Shown: positions 33,008 through 42,568, numbered from the stretch's first letter. The stretch: DNA of 45,763 bases from Eubacteriaceae bacterium (GCA_017405085.1 JAFRBB010000014.1:1-45763); one strand, 5' to 3'. Numbers and translations are program-made. The notes: generated from the sequence alone by a model not told the origin.

Positions 33008-34318
33008 TTAAAGTTCAAATTTTTCGTGAATGTGAACCATGGCGTCTTTGGCCCGTTCTTTGTCGATGAGGCAGGAAATTTTGATTTCCGATGTGCTGAT
33101 GGTGAGAATGTTAATCCCCATTTCATAGAGGGCCTCGAAAAATTTGCTGGCGATTTCCGCGTTGGCCACGATGCCGGTGCCGACGACGGAAAGCTTGGCC
33201 ACGCCCTGATCAAACTCAACCTTTTGGGCGCCGACTTCAAAGGAAAATTTTTGAGACACGGCGACGGCTTCCTGAAGTTCATCCACATTGACCGTAAAGG
33301 AAATGTCGTTGACCGCCGTGCGATTGACGTTTTGGACAATCATGTCGACGTGAATGTTTTCCTTTGCCAGGGCGGAGAACAACTGAAAAGCGATCCCCGG
33401 TTTGTCCGGCACTTCGAGAATTGAGATTTTCGCGATATTTTCATCGAGGGCGATGCCTCTGACCAACACTTTTTCCATATAAATATCCTCCTTCGGATCC
33501 GTTGATCCGGTTTTAAAATTTTTGATAAGCGTGCCCTTGCGCGTGTTGTAGCTGGAGCGCACCACCAAGGGCAGATTGTATTTTTCGGCCAGTTCCACGC
33601 TTCTGGGGTGAAGCACCCCAGCGCCGAGGCTGGCCATTTCCAGCACTTCCTGATATGAGATATAATCGAGTTTTTTGGCGTTTTTGACGACGCGGGGATC
33701 GGCGTTATAGACGCCGTCCACATCGGTGTAGATTTCGCAGCGATCGGCTTTAAGCGCCGCTGCCAGCGCCACGGCAGAGGTGTCGGAGCCGCCCCGGCCA
33801 AGCGTTGTAATTTCTCCTGTTTCATCAACGCCCTGAAATCCCGCCACGATGACGATGCGCCCGTGTTTGAGTTCCCGTTCGACCCGGGTGGTGTCGATGC
33901 CTTCAATGCGCGCCTTTTTGTGGACGTCCGAGGTGTGGATGCCGCTTTGGGCGCCGGTCAGGGAGATGACGTCATAGCCCAGCCGTTGTATGGCCATGGC
34001 AAGGAGCGCGATGGAGACCTGCTCGCCGGTGGAGAGCAGCACGTCCATTTCGCGGCTCGGCGGACTATCGTTGATCTGGTGGGCCATGGCAACGAGCTCA
34101 TCGGTGCGGTCCCCCATCGCCGAGACCACGACGACGACCCGATGCCCCTCGTCGATTTCGGCGGTGACGCGCTTCGCCACCCGCTTGATTTTTTCCACGT
34201 CTCCGACACTGGTGCCGCCGTATTTTTGCACCACCAATACCGGCTTGTCGGCGGATTGATTTTTGCGGACGGTTGACGCCTCTGCGGGATTAGCTGTAGA
34301 TTCTGGCATAGAAAACAT
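33008..34318 (-). CDS. lysC: Aspartate kinase
   Basis: The 436-residue kinase phosphorylates aspartate, the first step to threonine, lysine and methionine. KYGGTSVGD is at about 32-40, with GRGGSDTSAVALA in the middle and two ACT domains (about 290-430) for feedback control by end products. The first ATG lies inside the end of hom and overlaps it by 29 nt. A second ATG three codons later is equally usable. Its N-terminal tail of about 25 residues is longer than usual. Which amino acid inhibits it cannot be told here. Confidence 0.94.
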   Translation of the reverse strand: MFSMPESTANPAEASTVRKNQSADKPVLVVQKYGGTSVGDVEKIKRVAKRVTAEIDEGHRVVVVVSAMGDRTDELVAMAHQINDSPPSREMDVLLSTGEQVSIALLAMAIQRLGYDVISLTGAQSGIHTSDVHKKARIEGIDTTRVERELKHGRIVIVAGFQGVDETGEITTLGRGGSDTSAVALAAALKADRCEIYTDVDGVYNADPRVVKNAKKLDYISYQEVLEMASLGAGVLHPRSVELAEKYNLPLVVRSSYNTRKGTLIKNFKTGSTDPKEDIYMEKVLVRGIALDENIAKISILEVPDKPGIAFQLFSALAKENIHVDMIVQNVNRTAVNDISFTVNVDELQEAVAVSQKFSFEVGAQKVEFDQGVAKLSVVGTGIVANAEIASKFFEALYEMGINILTISTSEIKISCLIDKERAKDAMVHIHEKFEL

Positions 34319-35531
34319 CGGAAATTCTCTCTTTGAGTTTGACCATCAGTTCGTCAAAGACATCGGCGTGGACCTCTCCGGTCATGAAAAACACCGTGTC
34401 GTCGCTGACGATAATGTTGCTGCGTCCGCCGATTTTCTCGACGACGGACATGACGTATTCCAAATCGGCGTTGCTTTTGATACCGGCCCTGAGATAGTAG
34501 CGCCCGGCGAAATAGGCGTTGCCGCTTTTTCGGAGGGATTTGTCCATCGGCAGATAGGCGGGATAGACCCCTTCATCCAGCGTTTTGATGATGTAGAGGA
34601 CATCGCCCACAACGGCATTGGCCGTGGCGTCTTTGCCGGCGCCTTTGCCGTAGAATTGCAGTTCGCCGATGATATCCCCTTCAATGGAGACGATGTTGAA
34701 CTCACTATTGACGTTGCTCATCATGCTCTCTCTGGGGAAGAGCACGGGCTCGACGGTGGTGTAGACGGCGTCGCCCTCAAGACGGGAATGGCCGAGATAT
34801 TTGACCCGGTAGCCCATGTCCGCCGCCATTTCGATGTCGATGGCGCGAATGTCGGACAGGCCGCGTTTTTTGATGTCTTCGTCCCGGATAACGCCGCCAT
34901 AGGCCAAGGTGGACAAGATGGCGAGCTTGCGTGAGACGTCATAGCCTTCGATGTCGGCCGTGGGGTCAGCCTCGGCAAAGCCGATTTGCTGGGCGAGCTT
35001 TAAGGTATCGTCAAAGTCGGCGTTATTTTCGGTCATTTTGGAGAGGATGAAGTTGGTCGTGCCGTTTAAGATCCCTTTGATTTCGTGAATGCGGTTGATT
35101 TTGAGCTCTTCTTTGAGGGAGCCGATGATGGGAATGCCGCCGCCGACAGCCGCTTCATAGCGCAAAATGACATTGTTTTTCACCGCCAGGTCGACCAGCT
35201 CTTCAAAGTATTCGGAAATGACCGCCTTGCTCGCCGTCACGACGTGTTTGCCGTGGGAAAGCGCCGCTTTAATCATTTTGTACTCAAAATCCATCCCGCC
35301 CAAAAGGGAGATGACGATGTTGATCTCGGGATCGTTCATGATGAGATCGGGATCGGTCACGATCTGGCAGACCGTATCCGAGGGATCGACTTTTTTGGCG
35401 GGGTCTTTATCGAGAATTTTGGTGATGACCGCTTCTTCGTCCAGGTTGTCGGCGAAGCGGCCTTTGTTTAAGTTGATGAGTTCATAAACGCCGGTTCCGA
35501 TGGTCCCGAAACCGAGTAACGCGATATTCAA
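34290..35531 (-). CDS. hom: Homoserine dehydrogenase
   Basis: The 413-residue enzyme makes homoserine from aspartate semialdehyde. The NAD(P) motif GFGTIGTG is at residues 7-14, and NGTTNFILSKM and GFAEADPTADIEGYDVSRKL form the catalytic core. A C-terminal ACT domain (about 335-413) suggests threonine control. It starts at TTG with GGAGG 9 nt upstream. It is translated ahead of the overlapping lysC and is divergent from thrC. Confidence 0.95.
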   Translation of the reverse strand: MNIALLGFGTIGTGVYELINLNKGRFADNLDEEAVITKILDKDPAKKVDPSDTVCQIVTDPDLIMNDPEINIVISLLGGMDFEYKMIKAALSHGKHVVTASKAVISEYFEELVDLAVKNNVILRYEAAVGGGIPIIGSLKEELKINRIHEIKGILNGTTNFILSKMTENNADFDDTLKLAQQIGFAEADPTADIEGYDVSRKLAILSTLAYGGVIRDEDIKKRGLSDIRAIDIEMAADMGYRVKYLGHSRLEGDAVYTTVEPVLFPRESMMSNVNSEFNIVSIEGDIIGELQFYGKGAGKDATANAVVGDVLYIIKTLDEGVYPAYLPMDKSLRKSGNAYFAGRYYLRAGIKSNADLEYVMSVVEKIGGRSNIIVSDDTVFFMTGEVHADVFDELMVKLKERISDVFYARIYS

Positions 35532-35621
35532 TGGTGATACCTCCGTGTGTTTGTGAGGAGAGGAATGAGCTCTCCGGGGATATGTTTTTCCGCGAGGCGC
35601 TGCCGCCCCGAGGAAGGGGGT

Positions 35622-35671
35622 TAAGAATTAATGATTAATGATTTTGGATGAAATCCGGCAAGCCGGATTTC
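35622..35671. repeat. Dispersed palindromic repeat, copy 5 (inverted)
   Basis: The tail AATTAATGATTAATGATTTT comes first, then GAAATCCGGC-AA-GCCGGATTTC (35650-35671, perfect 10-bp arms). It is inverted relative to the copies at 1389 and 13018. Confidence 0.7.
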
Positions 35672-35954
35672 TAAAGTGGGTTTTTGCTGCTCTCAGGCTC
35701 AAGCTTTTTTGGTTGTTCGCTATCTTTTTGATGGCGACAGGTATTTCCGACTTCACGATCACGCCCCCTACCATCATACTTCGCTTCGCTGCGGATGGCT
35801 TTCTTCAGGGAATCTTAATCGCTAGCGCTCATAAGTCTGGAACATCGGTTACGCCTTTTTGCTTTGACCTTCGCTTTTGACAAATCGAAAGGAGCCTTTG
35901 GGCGTTTCATCCCCATTGCGAACGTTCGCAAATCCGTATCGTTTAAAAAATCAC

Positions 35955-35983
35955 TTGTTTTTCTGTGAAAAACATTTTATCAT
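35955..35983 (+). promoter_or_regulatory. Promoter of thrC-thrB
   Basis: TTGTTT (35955-35960), 17 nt, TATCAT (35978-35983), about 40 nt before the thrC start. Confidence 0.55.
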
Positions 35984-36022
35984 AGTGGTATATTTTAATC
36001 AATACACAATTTCGGAGGATCC

Positions 36023-37531
36023 ATGAACAAAAAATACCTGAGTACCCGCGGCGGACAACACGGCATCAACGCGTCGGAGGGCATTATTTCGGGGCTGGCG
36101 GCCGACGGCGGCCTTTTCGTTCCCAATTTTTTGGACGACGTGCATCTCGATCTCGACGCCTTGGCCGGCGCGGATTACGCGACTGTAGCAAAAGCTGTTT
36201 TTTCCGAATTTTTAAATGATTTTTCGGCGGAGCAAATCGACGCCTGCGTGGCCGCCGCCTATCAGTCAGGCAAATTTGACGGGGATTGTCCCGTGGTCTT
36301 GACCAAGGTTGGGGATCGTCATTTTCTGGAACTCTATCACGGCCCCACCTGCGCTTTTAAGGACATGGCTCTGACCATTCTCCCCCATTTGATGACGACC
36401 TCCCTCGCCATTCAAGGCATCGACCGGCGGGTGCTGATTTTGACAGCCACCTCCGGCGACACGGGTAAAGCGGCGCTTTCGGGCTTTTCCGGCGTGAATG
36501 GCATTGACATTGTGGTCTTTTATCCCAAGGACGGGGTCAGCGTTGTGCAGGAAAAGCAGATGCTCACCCAGGAGGGGGACAACACCCGAGTCATCGGCGT
36601 CACCGGCAATTTTGACGACACCCAAAGCGGCGTCAAAGCCATTTTCTCCGATGACGCTTTCGCCGCGCGCCTTGAGGACATGGGCGTGGTGTTAAGCAGC
36701 GCCAATTCCATCAACATCGGAAGACTCCTGCCCCAGGTGGTTTATTATGTGTTCAGTTATCTCAAAATGGTGGAAAACGGTGAGATCACGGCGGGAGATC
36801 CCGTGAACTTCGTGGTGCCCACCGGCAATTTCGGCAATATTCTCGCCGGCTATTACGCTTCGCTGATCGGCGTTCCCGTGGGAAAACTGATCTGCGCGTC
36901 CAACGCCAATCACATTTTGACGGATTTCTTTGAAACCGGCAAATACGATCGTAACCGTGATTTTTACAAAACGATCTCGCCGTCGATGGATATCCTCATT
37001 TCCAGTAATTTAGAGCGCCTGCTCTTTGATCTCTCGGGCCGCGATCCCGAGACGGTCTCAACCTTAATGAATGCCTTAAACGGCAACGGCGTCTATGCCG
37101 TTCCCGAGGCCTTCAAGGAAAAGGCGGCCGGGCGCTTCCGGGCGGGCTATGCCGACGAAGCGCAAACCAAAGCCGCCATCAAAGCCGTCTTTGACCAATC
37201 GGGCTATCTCATCGACCCGCACACCGCCGTGGCGAGCCGAGTCTATGACGACTATTTGCGCGACACCGGAGACACAACCCCGACGATTGTGCTCTCCACC
37301 GCGAGCCCCTATAAGTTCGCTTCCAGCGTTTATGAAGCGATTTTCGGCGCGTTGCCCGACGGCACCGACCCCTTCGCAGTGTTGGATATGCTCTCGGAAA
37401 AAACGAATACCGATATTCCGAAACCGCTTTCTGACCTTAAAGACAAACCAAATCGTCACGACATTGTCTGCGGCAAGGCCAGCATGATCGACCAGGTCGC
37501 CGCCTTCGCGACGGAAAGGACCACGTTATGA
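36023..37531 (+). CDS. thrC: Threonine synthase
   Basis: The 502-residue PLP enzyme converts phosphohomoserine to threonine. The PLP lysine is in CAFKDMALTILPHLM, and LTATSGDTGKAALSGF and VPTGNFGNILAGYYA bind the cofactor phosphate. The length and the N-terminal STRGG segment fit the long (fungal/E. coli-like) class. A good ribosome site GGAGG precedes the ATG. It overlaps thrB by 4 nt. Confidence 0.96.
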   Translation: MNKKYLSTRGGQHGINASEGIISGLAADGGLFVPNFLDDVHLDLDALAGADYATVAKAVFSEFLNDFSAEQIDACVAAAYQSGKFDGDCPVVLTKVGDRHFLELYHGPTCAFKDMALTILPHLMTTSLAIQGIDRRVLILTATSGDTGKAALSGFSGVNGIDIVVFYPKDGVSVVQEKQMLTQEGDNTRVIGVTGNFDDTQSGVKAIFSDDAFAARLEDMGVVLSSANSINIGRLLPQVVYYVFSYLKMVENGEITAGDPVNFVVPTGNFGNILAGYYASLIGVPVGKLICASNANHILTDFFETGKYDRNRDFYKTISPSMDILISSNLERLLFDLSGRDPETVSTLMNALNGNGVYAVPEAFKEKAAGRFRAGYADEAQTKAAIKAVFDQSGYLIDPHTAVASRVYDDYLRDTGDTTPTIVLSTASPYKFASSVYEAIFGALPDGTDPFAVLDMLSEKTNTDIPKPLSDLKDKPNRHDIVCGKASMIDQVAAFATERTTL

Positions 37532-38448
37532 TCCGCGTTCAAGTACCCGCCACCTCTGCCAATTTAGGCCCCGGCTTTGACGCCTTTGGCATGGCTTATC
37601 AGTTTTACAACACGTTTTTCATTCACGAAAAGGATGACGGGAAGCTGACCATTCGCGGCGTCGACCGCCGTTATCAAGGCAAAAACAATCTGGTCTATCA
37701 GGCCATGCAAAAGGTCTTTGCCAAGGTGCATTATTATCCCAAGGGTTTGTCCATTTTCTCGGAGGTTGACGTGCCGGTGAGCCGGGGGCTGGGAAGCTCC
37801 GCCATTTGCATCGTCGCCGGCATTTTGGCCGCCAACGCCCTGGCCGGCTCTCCCCTGTCTCAGGACGCTCTCTTTGACATGGCGGTGGCCATGGAGGGTC
37901 ATCCGGACAACATTGCCCCGGCCATGTTCGGCGGTCTGGTCTGCGCCGTGGATAACGGCAAGACCAATCTGTTCATCAAAAACGCCGTGGCCGATTGTTT
38001 TTCGTTTCATCTGATCATCCCGGATTTTCCGCTGTCCACCAAAGCGGCCCGTCAGGCGCTGCCCTCCCGGGTCTCTCACAAGGACGCGGTGTTCAATGTC
38101 TCCCGGGCCACCATGACCTATCTCGCCCTGACCGAAGGCCGGCCGGACGTGCTGGCCGCCGCCATGCGCGACAAACTCCATCAGCCCTACCGTAAGGATT
38201 TGATTCGCTCTTATGACAAGATCCACGACACGGCGCTTCGTTTGGGCGCCTTGGGCCTTTGCATCAGCGGTGCCGGACCCACGATGCTGGCCGTGACGAC
38301 AAAGGATGACGCTCAAACATTCCATCGGGACATGAAAGACTATCTGGCCCGGACCGAGCCGGCCTGGGATTTTTATCACTTGAATCCCGACAATGACGGC
38401 GCCCGCCTGATCGTTGGCGACGCGACCTCCGGAGAACCGTCATGCTGA
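37528..38448 (+). CDS. thrB: Homoserine kinase
   Basis: The 306-residue GHMP kinase supplies phosphohomoserine. It starts MIRVQVPATSANLGPGFDAF; the ATP loop is PVSRGLGSSAICIVAG (about 87-102), and the C-terminal GHMP motif is CISGAGPTMLAV. Coupled to thrC by an ATGA overlap and to the following gene by a 7-nt overlap. Confidence 0.96.
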   Translation: MIRVQVPATSANLGPGFDAFGMAYQFYNTFFIHEKDDGKLTIRGVDRRYQGKNNLVYQAMQKVFAKVHYYPKGLSIFSEVDVPVSRGLGSSAICIVAGILAANALAGSPLSQDALFDMAVAMEGHPDNIAPAMFGGLVCAVDNGKTNLFIKNAVADCFSFHLIIPDFPLSTKAARQALPSRVSHKDAVFNVSRATMTYLALTEGRPDVLAAAMRDKLHQPYRKDLIRSYDKIHDTALRLGALGLCISGAGPTMLAVTTKDDAQTFHRDMKDYLARTEPAWDFYHLNPDNDGARLIVGDATSGEPSC

Positions 38449-38876
38449 AGGATTATTTGATTGTGAAGACCGATGTGCTGCCGGATTTTTTTGAAAAGGT
38501 GCTCCAAGCCCGCATGCTGCTTGAAAGCGGTCAATGCGAATCGGTCAGCGATGCCATCAAGGTCGTCGGCATCAGCCGCAGTACATATTATAAATATAAG
38601 GATACGGTGTTTAGCCCGTCGGAGGAACGGGGTCGGCGGTTTACGCTGTCGATGTTTTTGTCGGACAAAACCGGGGTGCTCTCGGATATTTTGAATTGTC
38701 TCTCGACGCACCAAACCAACATCATCACCATTCATCAGGACATCCCGATCAATCACATGGCCATTGTGATTATCACCCTGGACGGGCGGGACTTGAACAT
38801 TGCCATTGACGAGCTGAAAGCGGAGCTCAAGGCCATTGACGGCGTGTGCAAGGTGCGGCTGATTGCGATGGAGTGA
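38442..38876 (+). CDS. ACT domain protein UPF0735 (PheB-like)
   Basis: The 144-residue protein has an N-terminal helix-turn-helix-like part (SVSDAIKVVGISRSTYYKYKD) and a C-terminal ACT domain (about 68-144, LSDKTGVLSDILNCLSTHQT). ACT domains bind amino acids, and family members are found with hom, thrB or pheA. A role as threonine- or phenylalanine-sensing regulator of the cluster is plausible but untested here. It is the last gene of the thr unit. Confidence 0.88.
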   Translation: MLKDYLIVKTDVLPDFFEKVLQARMLLESGQCESVSDAIKVVGISRSTYYKYKDTVFSPSEERGRRFTLSMFLSDKTGVLSDILNCLSTHQTNIITIHQDIPINHMAIVIITLDGRDLNIAIDELKAELKAIDGVCKVRLIAME

Positions 38877-38904
38877 GCTATTTGGGGATGGACGTTGAAG
38901 GCAA

Positions 38905-38962
38905 ATTAATAATGAATGAATAATCATTTTGGAAGAAACTCAGGCAGAGCCTGGGTTTCTTT
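38905..38962. repeat. Dispersed palindromic repeat, copy 6; probable terminator of the thr unit
   Basis: The tail TTAATAATGAATGAATAATC leads to GAAACTCAGGC-AGA-GCCTGGGTTTC (38935-38959, one mismatch), then TTTTG. It lies about 60 nt after the ACT gene on the plus strand, so the palindrome plus T-rich end can stop transcription. Confidence 0.65.
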
Positions 38963-39020
38963 TGTAATCTTAATGAGCACATTAAGTGGAAAAGTGTCCC
39001 TCATATCAAGGAGCGTTATA

Positions 39021-39054
39021 AAAGCGGCGCCCCGAATGGTGGGCGCCTCGCTTT
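39021..39054. terminator. Strong hairpin, probably the bidirectional terminator before the restriction operon's end
   Basis: AAAGCG pairs with CGCTTT and GCGCCC with GGGCGC. The minus side ends in TTTT. It lies about 145 nt after the helicase gene stop and between convergent units. Confidence 0.6.
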
Positions 39055-39081
39055 CATTAGATTATATTTTGTGACTGAATT

Positions 39082-39199
39082 TCAACGTCTCTTACCGGCT
39101 TTGATAACGGGATCCTTAATCCCATCTTTAACTGTTGACGCATAATACGATACGAAAAGATCAGCAAAGCGCCGGATTTTCCCTTTGTATAACCGCTTA
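39082..39199 (-). other. Short coding-like remnant, unassigned
   Basis: Just after the helicase stop, a different minus frame reads RLYKGKIRRFADLFVSYYAS and on to VKDGIKDPVIKAGKRR before a stop. It has no start or ribosome site of its own. It reads like the end of a protein, possibly what is left of a gene deleted behind the operon. The family is unknown. Confidence 0.25.
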
Positions 39200-42100
39200 T
39201 TACAGATCAAACAGCTTTTTAAGTTCGGTCTCCATCGTGCCGTCCTTGGCAAAAGGCAACGTGTCGCAAAGGCAAATATGATGCGTGTCGATGGCGATTT
39301 TATCACTGAATCCAAAGATATAGCGCAAGCATATACGATAGATGATTTCCGTCGGCGCGCAACCGTAGATCTGCTTGGCAAAGATGTGGCTCAGCCGCTC
39401 GGCATCATCGGGATACAACGCCTTCAAGCGCTTGCTTTGGTAAAGGCGGGTCACGATTTCAGTGATATACATCCCCGATTTCATATAGAGATCGGCAAAG
39501 GTGGCATCGGGATCGTCAAAGCATCCGGGATTTTCCTGCTCAAGTCTGTCCACCATGTCTTTGACGACTTTCTTGGGTGTGAAAATCTGATTGGTGCGCT
39601 GGGGCGGAATATAATCAAAGATATCTCCCTTTTGGGTCGGATCGAAATAATTCGCGAGTTTTGAGCGTTTTCGCATAAATTCCTTCACGGCATCGTCAAA
39701 GACCACTTCGTCAAAGAGATGCCCGTCGAAATGCTTGGTTTCGCCGTTGTCGGCCACATAATCCCCGCCGTCTCTGAGCAGGCGGAAATTGTCAAGGGTC
39801 ACGCCTTGACCGGTTTTCGGGTTTGCCGTCACCTCCAAAAAAACGTCCTCCGGCACCAATTTGTCAAAATTGGCGAGGGTGGTGTTTTCATCGCCGAAGG
39901 CCATAAGAAATGCAGGAATGGTCCGAGAGAAGCCGCGTAAATGATCGCGGACATTGGCCTCGATCGCGTCTTTTTCGGCATTTAATTTGTCGGTTTCCAC
40001 TGTTTCAACGATGGTTTGGGCCGTTTTTTGCATGGTCTCATCGCTTTGGAGTTTTTGGCTGATCTTTTCCACCATGTCATGGTAGCCCTGCTTGCGCCTA
40101 GTGTCGTATTCTTTTTCGATTTGGGTGATGCGGGACATATCGGCACCGGATTTTTGGGCTTCCTCAACTTTTTTCTCGCGCTCTAATGCCAGTTTGTTTT
40201 CTTCGATTTTATAATCACCGTACACCTTATTGACCACGGCGTCGGCGGTATCTTGAATCTTGCGCGCCAATTGTTTTTGGGTGGATTTCTTTAAATCTTT
40301 GCCGTATTGCGCTTTAGCGGTATCAATGAAAGTATCGGCAATGGGCTTCGCGAATCGACTGCGGAGATCTTTGAGCTCGTTCTTTTTTGAGTCCGGATGG
40401 GCTTCTTTTTGTTTTTGGATGTCCAAGACAGCATTCGTCAGTCCTTCCTCTACATCGGCGTAGACCTTATCCCCGAACACATCTTCTGCCGTGCCGATGA
40501 TTTGTTCTTTGGGAATGTCCACCTCGCCCCGGTCGTTGAGATTTAAGCCCTCTGCCGTGGTCTCGTCCACCGGCGCGGGTTTTAAGGATTTGGGCTCCTC
40601 GATGGCTTCCATGTTGTTGATGATGTCGATGACTTCCTTGGGCGCCGAGAAAATGCCGTGAACGTTGGCAAAGAGGAAATTGGACATAAATCCCCGCTCA
40701 ACCACTTCCCTGGCGTGGATGCGCCTTGGGATGGTGAGCACCTTTTCGGCGTCGAGCTCGATCATCGCGCCGTCGTCGTCCTCGCCGTACACCGGGAAAA
40801 AATTGAGGAGCTCCCGCACATGAGTTTTTCGACTGTCCGTATCGCCCTTGTCGCCGGAGGTCTCGGGAATGAGATCATTGGCGAACTGTTCAAAAATCGT
40901 GAGGGTGCGGGCAGGATCAAAATCGAAGACATAGGCGTTTTCCTTGCGGTAGACATCGTCGCCATTGATGAACAAGCACGGATTTTGCGCGCGAAAAGCT
41001 GCCTGCATATATAGCGCGGGGCTGGCCATATTGGAGAGCATGAGCACCGCCGTCCATTCGGGAATCGTCACCCCGGTGGTCAGTTGCCCGACGGACAGGG
41101 TGATGGTTTTATCATAGGTTTTGATCGCCTCGGTGACTTTGTCAAAGGATTTTTTGTTTTCTTCGGCGTCGTCCAGTTTGCCGTCCCCCGCGGCAAGGAC
41201 AATCTCATAATCTTTAAACACCGGGTGAAGGGCCAGTTTTTTCGCCAAGGCTTTGGCGCTGGCCACCCGATTTAACAGCCAAAAGGTATGTTTTAATTCA
41301 TCTCGTAGCGCCGGCGTGGAAAAGGGAAACTTTTCCTGTTTGGTCAGAGCGTCGAGGAATTTGTCCACCTCCGCTTCGTGAATGAAACCGCCCGATTCAT
41401 TCGTTTTGAAAAACTCGTTTAAATCAAAGGCGAATTCCTCTATGTCGTTATCGGCGAGCTCAATGCCTTTTTTGATTTTGTCCCGCACAATGTCGGACAT
41501 TTGATAGGTGAATAGAGACAGCTTTGGCAATTTGGCGTAGGGATTTTCCATTTCGCTGGTCGCGTCCCAATCCCGTTTCTTTTTTTGCTCGTCGGCGTAG
41601 GTCCAGTTGTAGATCGCGCTCTCGGGAAATTTGTCATTGGCCAGGGCTTTGAAGGGCGTGCCCGAGAGGTGCAAGGTGCACTTGCGGTTGATGTGGTTAA
41701 AGGCCGTGTCGGTGCGGTAGGTGTCCACCCCCTCATGGGCCTCGTCCACGATGAGAATATCCCACACGATGCCTTTTTCCGCGCTGATTTCAGCCAGTTT
41801 GTCATCACTGCCGCCGAAATAGATCGAACCCTTGAGGTCTTGCAGGCTGACGAATTCGATGCACCCTTTTTTGCCGCGTTTGTTGATGTATTCCTCGCGA
41901 TTATAGACGTATTTTCTGTTTTTGATGCCGTCTACCCTGCTCACAAACACATAGCCCGATCCTGGCCCGAAAAAAGTCTCGTAATCCTGATACCACGAAT
42001 TGGCGATGGCCGGTCTGTTGGTCACGATGAGGATGTTTTTGGCGCCGAGCTTCATGCACAGATCATAGGCCGAGAGGGTTTTGCCGAAACGGGGTTTGGC

Positions 42101-42568
42101 GTTCCAGAGAAATTCACCGTTTTTATTTTTGCTAAAATAGTCGATGGTCTTTGCCACGGCCTCCGCCTGCTCGTCCCGGAGGGTGTAAGGGATGACGGCG
42201 TCGGCATTGTCGTCCGGGACCGCGCCGTGATTTTCCGAAAAATCGCGGTAATTGTCGAGGGCGGTTTTGGGTTCGATTTTAAACCATTCGGTTCCCTTTT
42301 CTCGGTCAATGCCGAGTTTTTTGAGATAGGCGTGAAACTCCTTGTCCGTGAAGGAGTCGTAGGGTTCCGTGGTAAATCTCGCCAGCCGTTTCCACCATGT
42401 TTGATGCTTGACGCCCACGGTGTGGGTCTGCTCATTGATGCGGGTCTCTACGTCCCGCTCGGTAAATCCGATTTTGGTCCAACCGTCGTGAGCCGGCACC
42501 CCGGGGGTGGTGTAGGCATAACACTGGGGAAAGACCTTGGCGGTGGTTTTAATATTGGGTGCTGCCAT
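39200..42568 (-). CDS. Restriction helicase with GIY-YIG-like N-terminus and the N-terminal half of an adenine methyltransferase
   Basis: The 1122-residue protein has four parts. Residues about 12-100 resemble a T5orf172 GIY-YIG-type nuclease domain (CYAYTTP, WTKIGF, then KEFHAYL). About 125-600 is a superfamily 2 helicase: Walker A NAKPRFGKTLS at 156-166, DEAH at 275-278, SGTP at 302-305 and a Q..R-type AAFRAQNP. About 720-900 is charged and partly coiled. Residues 993-1122 are the front of an N6-adenine methyltransferase: NQIFTPKKVV (motif X) and DLYMKSGMY at 1026-1034 (motif I position). The protein stops before the NPPY motif, which is found in the preceding gene. Start and stop overlap as TAATG with that gene. 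Likely the translocating and cutting subunit of a restriction-modification system. Confidence 0.82.
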   Translation of the reverse strand: MAAPNIKTTAKVFPQCYAYTTPGVPAHDGWTKIGFTERDVETRINEQTHTVGVKHQTWWKRLARFTTEPYDSFTDKEFHAYLKKLGIDREKGTEWFKIEPKTALDNYRDFSENHGAVPDDNADAVIPYTLRDEQAEAVAKTIDYFSKNKNGEFLWNAKPRFGKTLSAYDLCMKLGAKNILIVTNRPAIANSWYQDYETFFGPGSGYVFVSRVDGIKNRKYVYNREEYINKRGKKGCIEFVSLQDLKGSIYFGGSDDKLAEISAEKGIVWDILIVDEAHEGVDTYRTDTAFNHINRKCTLHLSGTPFKALANDKFPESAIYNWTYADEQKKKRDWDATSEMENPYAKLPKLSLFTYQMSDIVRDKIKKGIELADNDIEEFAFDLNEFFKTNESGGFIHEAEVDKFLDALTKQEKFPFSTPALRDELKHTFWLLNRVASAKALAKKLALHPVFKDYEIVLAAGDGKLDDAEENKKSFDKVTEAIKTYDKTITLSVGQLTTGVTIPEWTAVLMLSNMASPALYMQAAFRAQNPCLFINGDDVYRKENAYVFDFDPARTLTIFEQFANDLIPETSGDKGDTDSRKTHVRELLNFFPVYGEDDDGAMIELDAEKVLTIPRRIHAREVVERGFMSNFLFANVHGIFSAPKEVIDIINNMEAIEEPKSLKPAPVDETTAEGLNLNDRGEVDIPKEQIIGTAEDVFGDKVYADVEEGLTNAVLDIQKQKEAHPDSKKNELKDLRSRFAKPIADTFIDTAKAQYGKDLKKSTQKQLARKIQDTADAVVNKVYGDYKIEENKLALEREKKVEEAQKSGADMSRITQIEKEYDTRRKQGYHDMVEKISQKLQSDETMQKTAQTIVETVETDKLNAEKDAIEANVRDHLRGFSRTIPAFLMAFGDENTTLANFDKLVPEDVFLEVTANPKTGQGVTLDNFRLLRDGGDYVADNGETKHFDGHLFDEVVFDDAVKEFMRKRSKLANYFDPTQKGDIFDYIPPQRTNQIFTPKKVVKDMVDRLEQENPGCFDDPDATFADLYMKSGMYITEIVTRLYQSKRLKALYPDDAERLSHIFAKQIYGCAPTEIIYRICLRYIFGFSDKIAIDTHHICLCDTLPFAKDGTMETELKKLFDL

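Larger units (their letters stand above)
35532..36022. other. 491-bp gene-free region between hom and thrC
   Basis: It contains a dispersed palindromic repeat (35622-35671), a stretch of small imperfect palindromes (35690-35930; for example ATACTTCGCTTCGCTGCGGAT and GCGAACGTTCGC) and the thrC promoter. Short open frames here have no ribosome sites and read like repeat sequence. I see no lysine riboswitch or T-box. Confidence 0.5.

Noticed and set aside
35638..35880. An 80-codon hydrophobic plus frame between hom and thrC
   Set aside because: It begins in the dispersed palindrome and has no ribosome site; it reads as repeat-derived sequence.
35532..36022. Lysine riboswitch or T-box before hom or thrC
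   Set aside because: No conserved T-box sequence with terminator and no lysine-riboswitch core could be seen.
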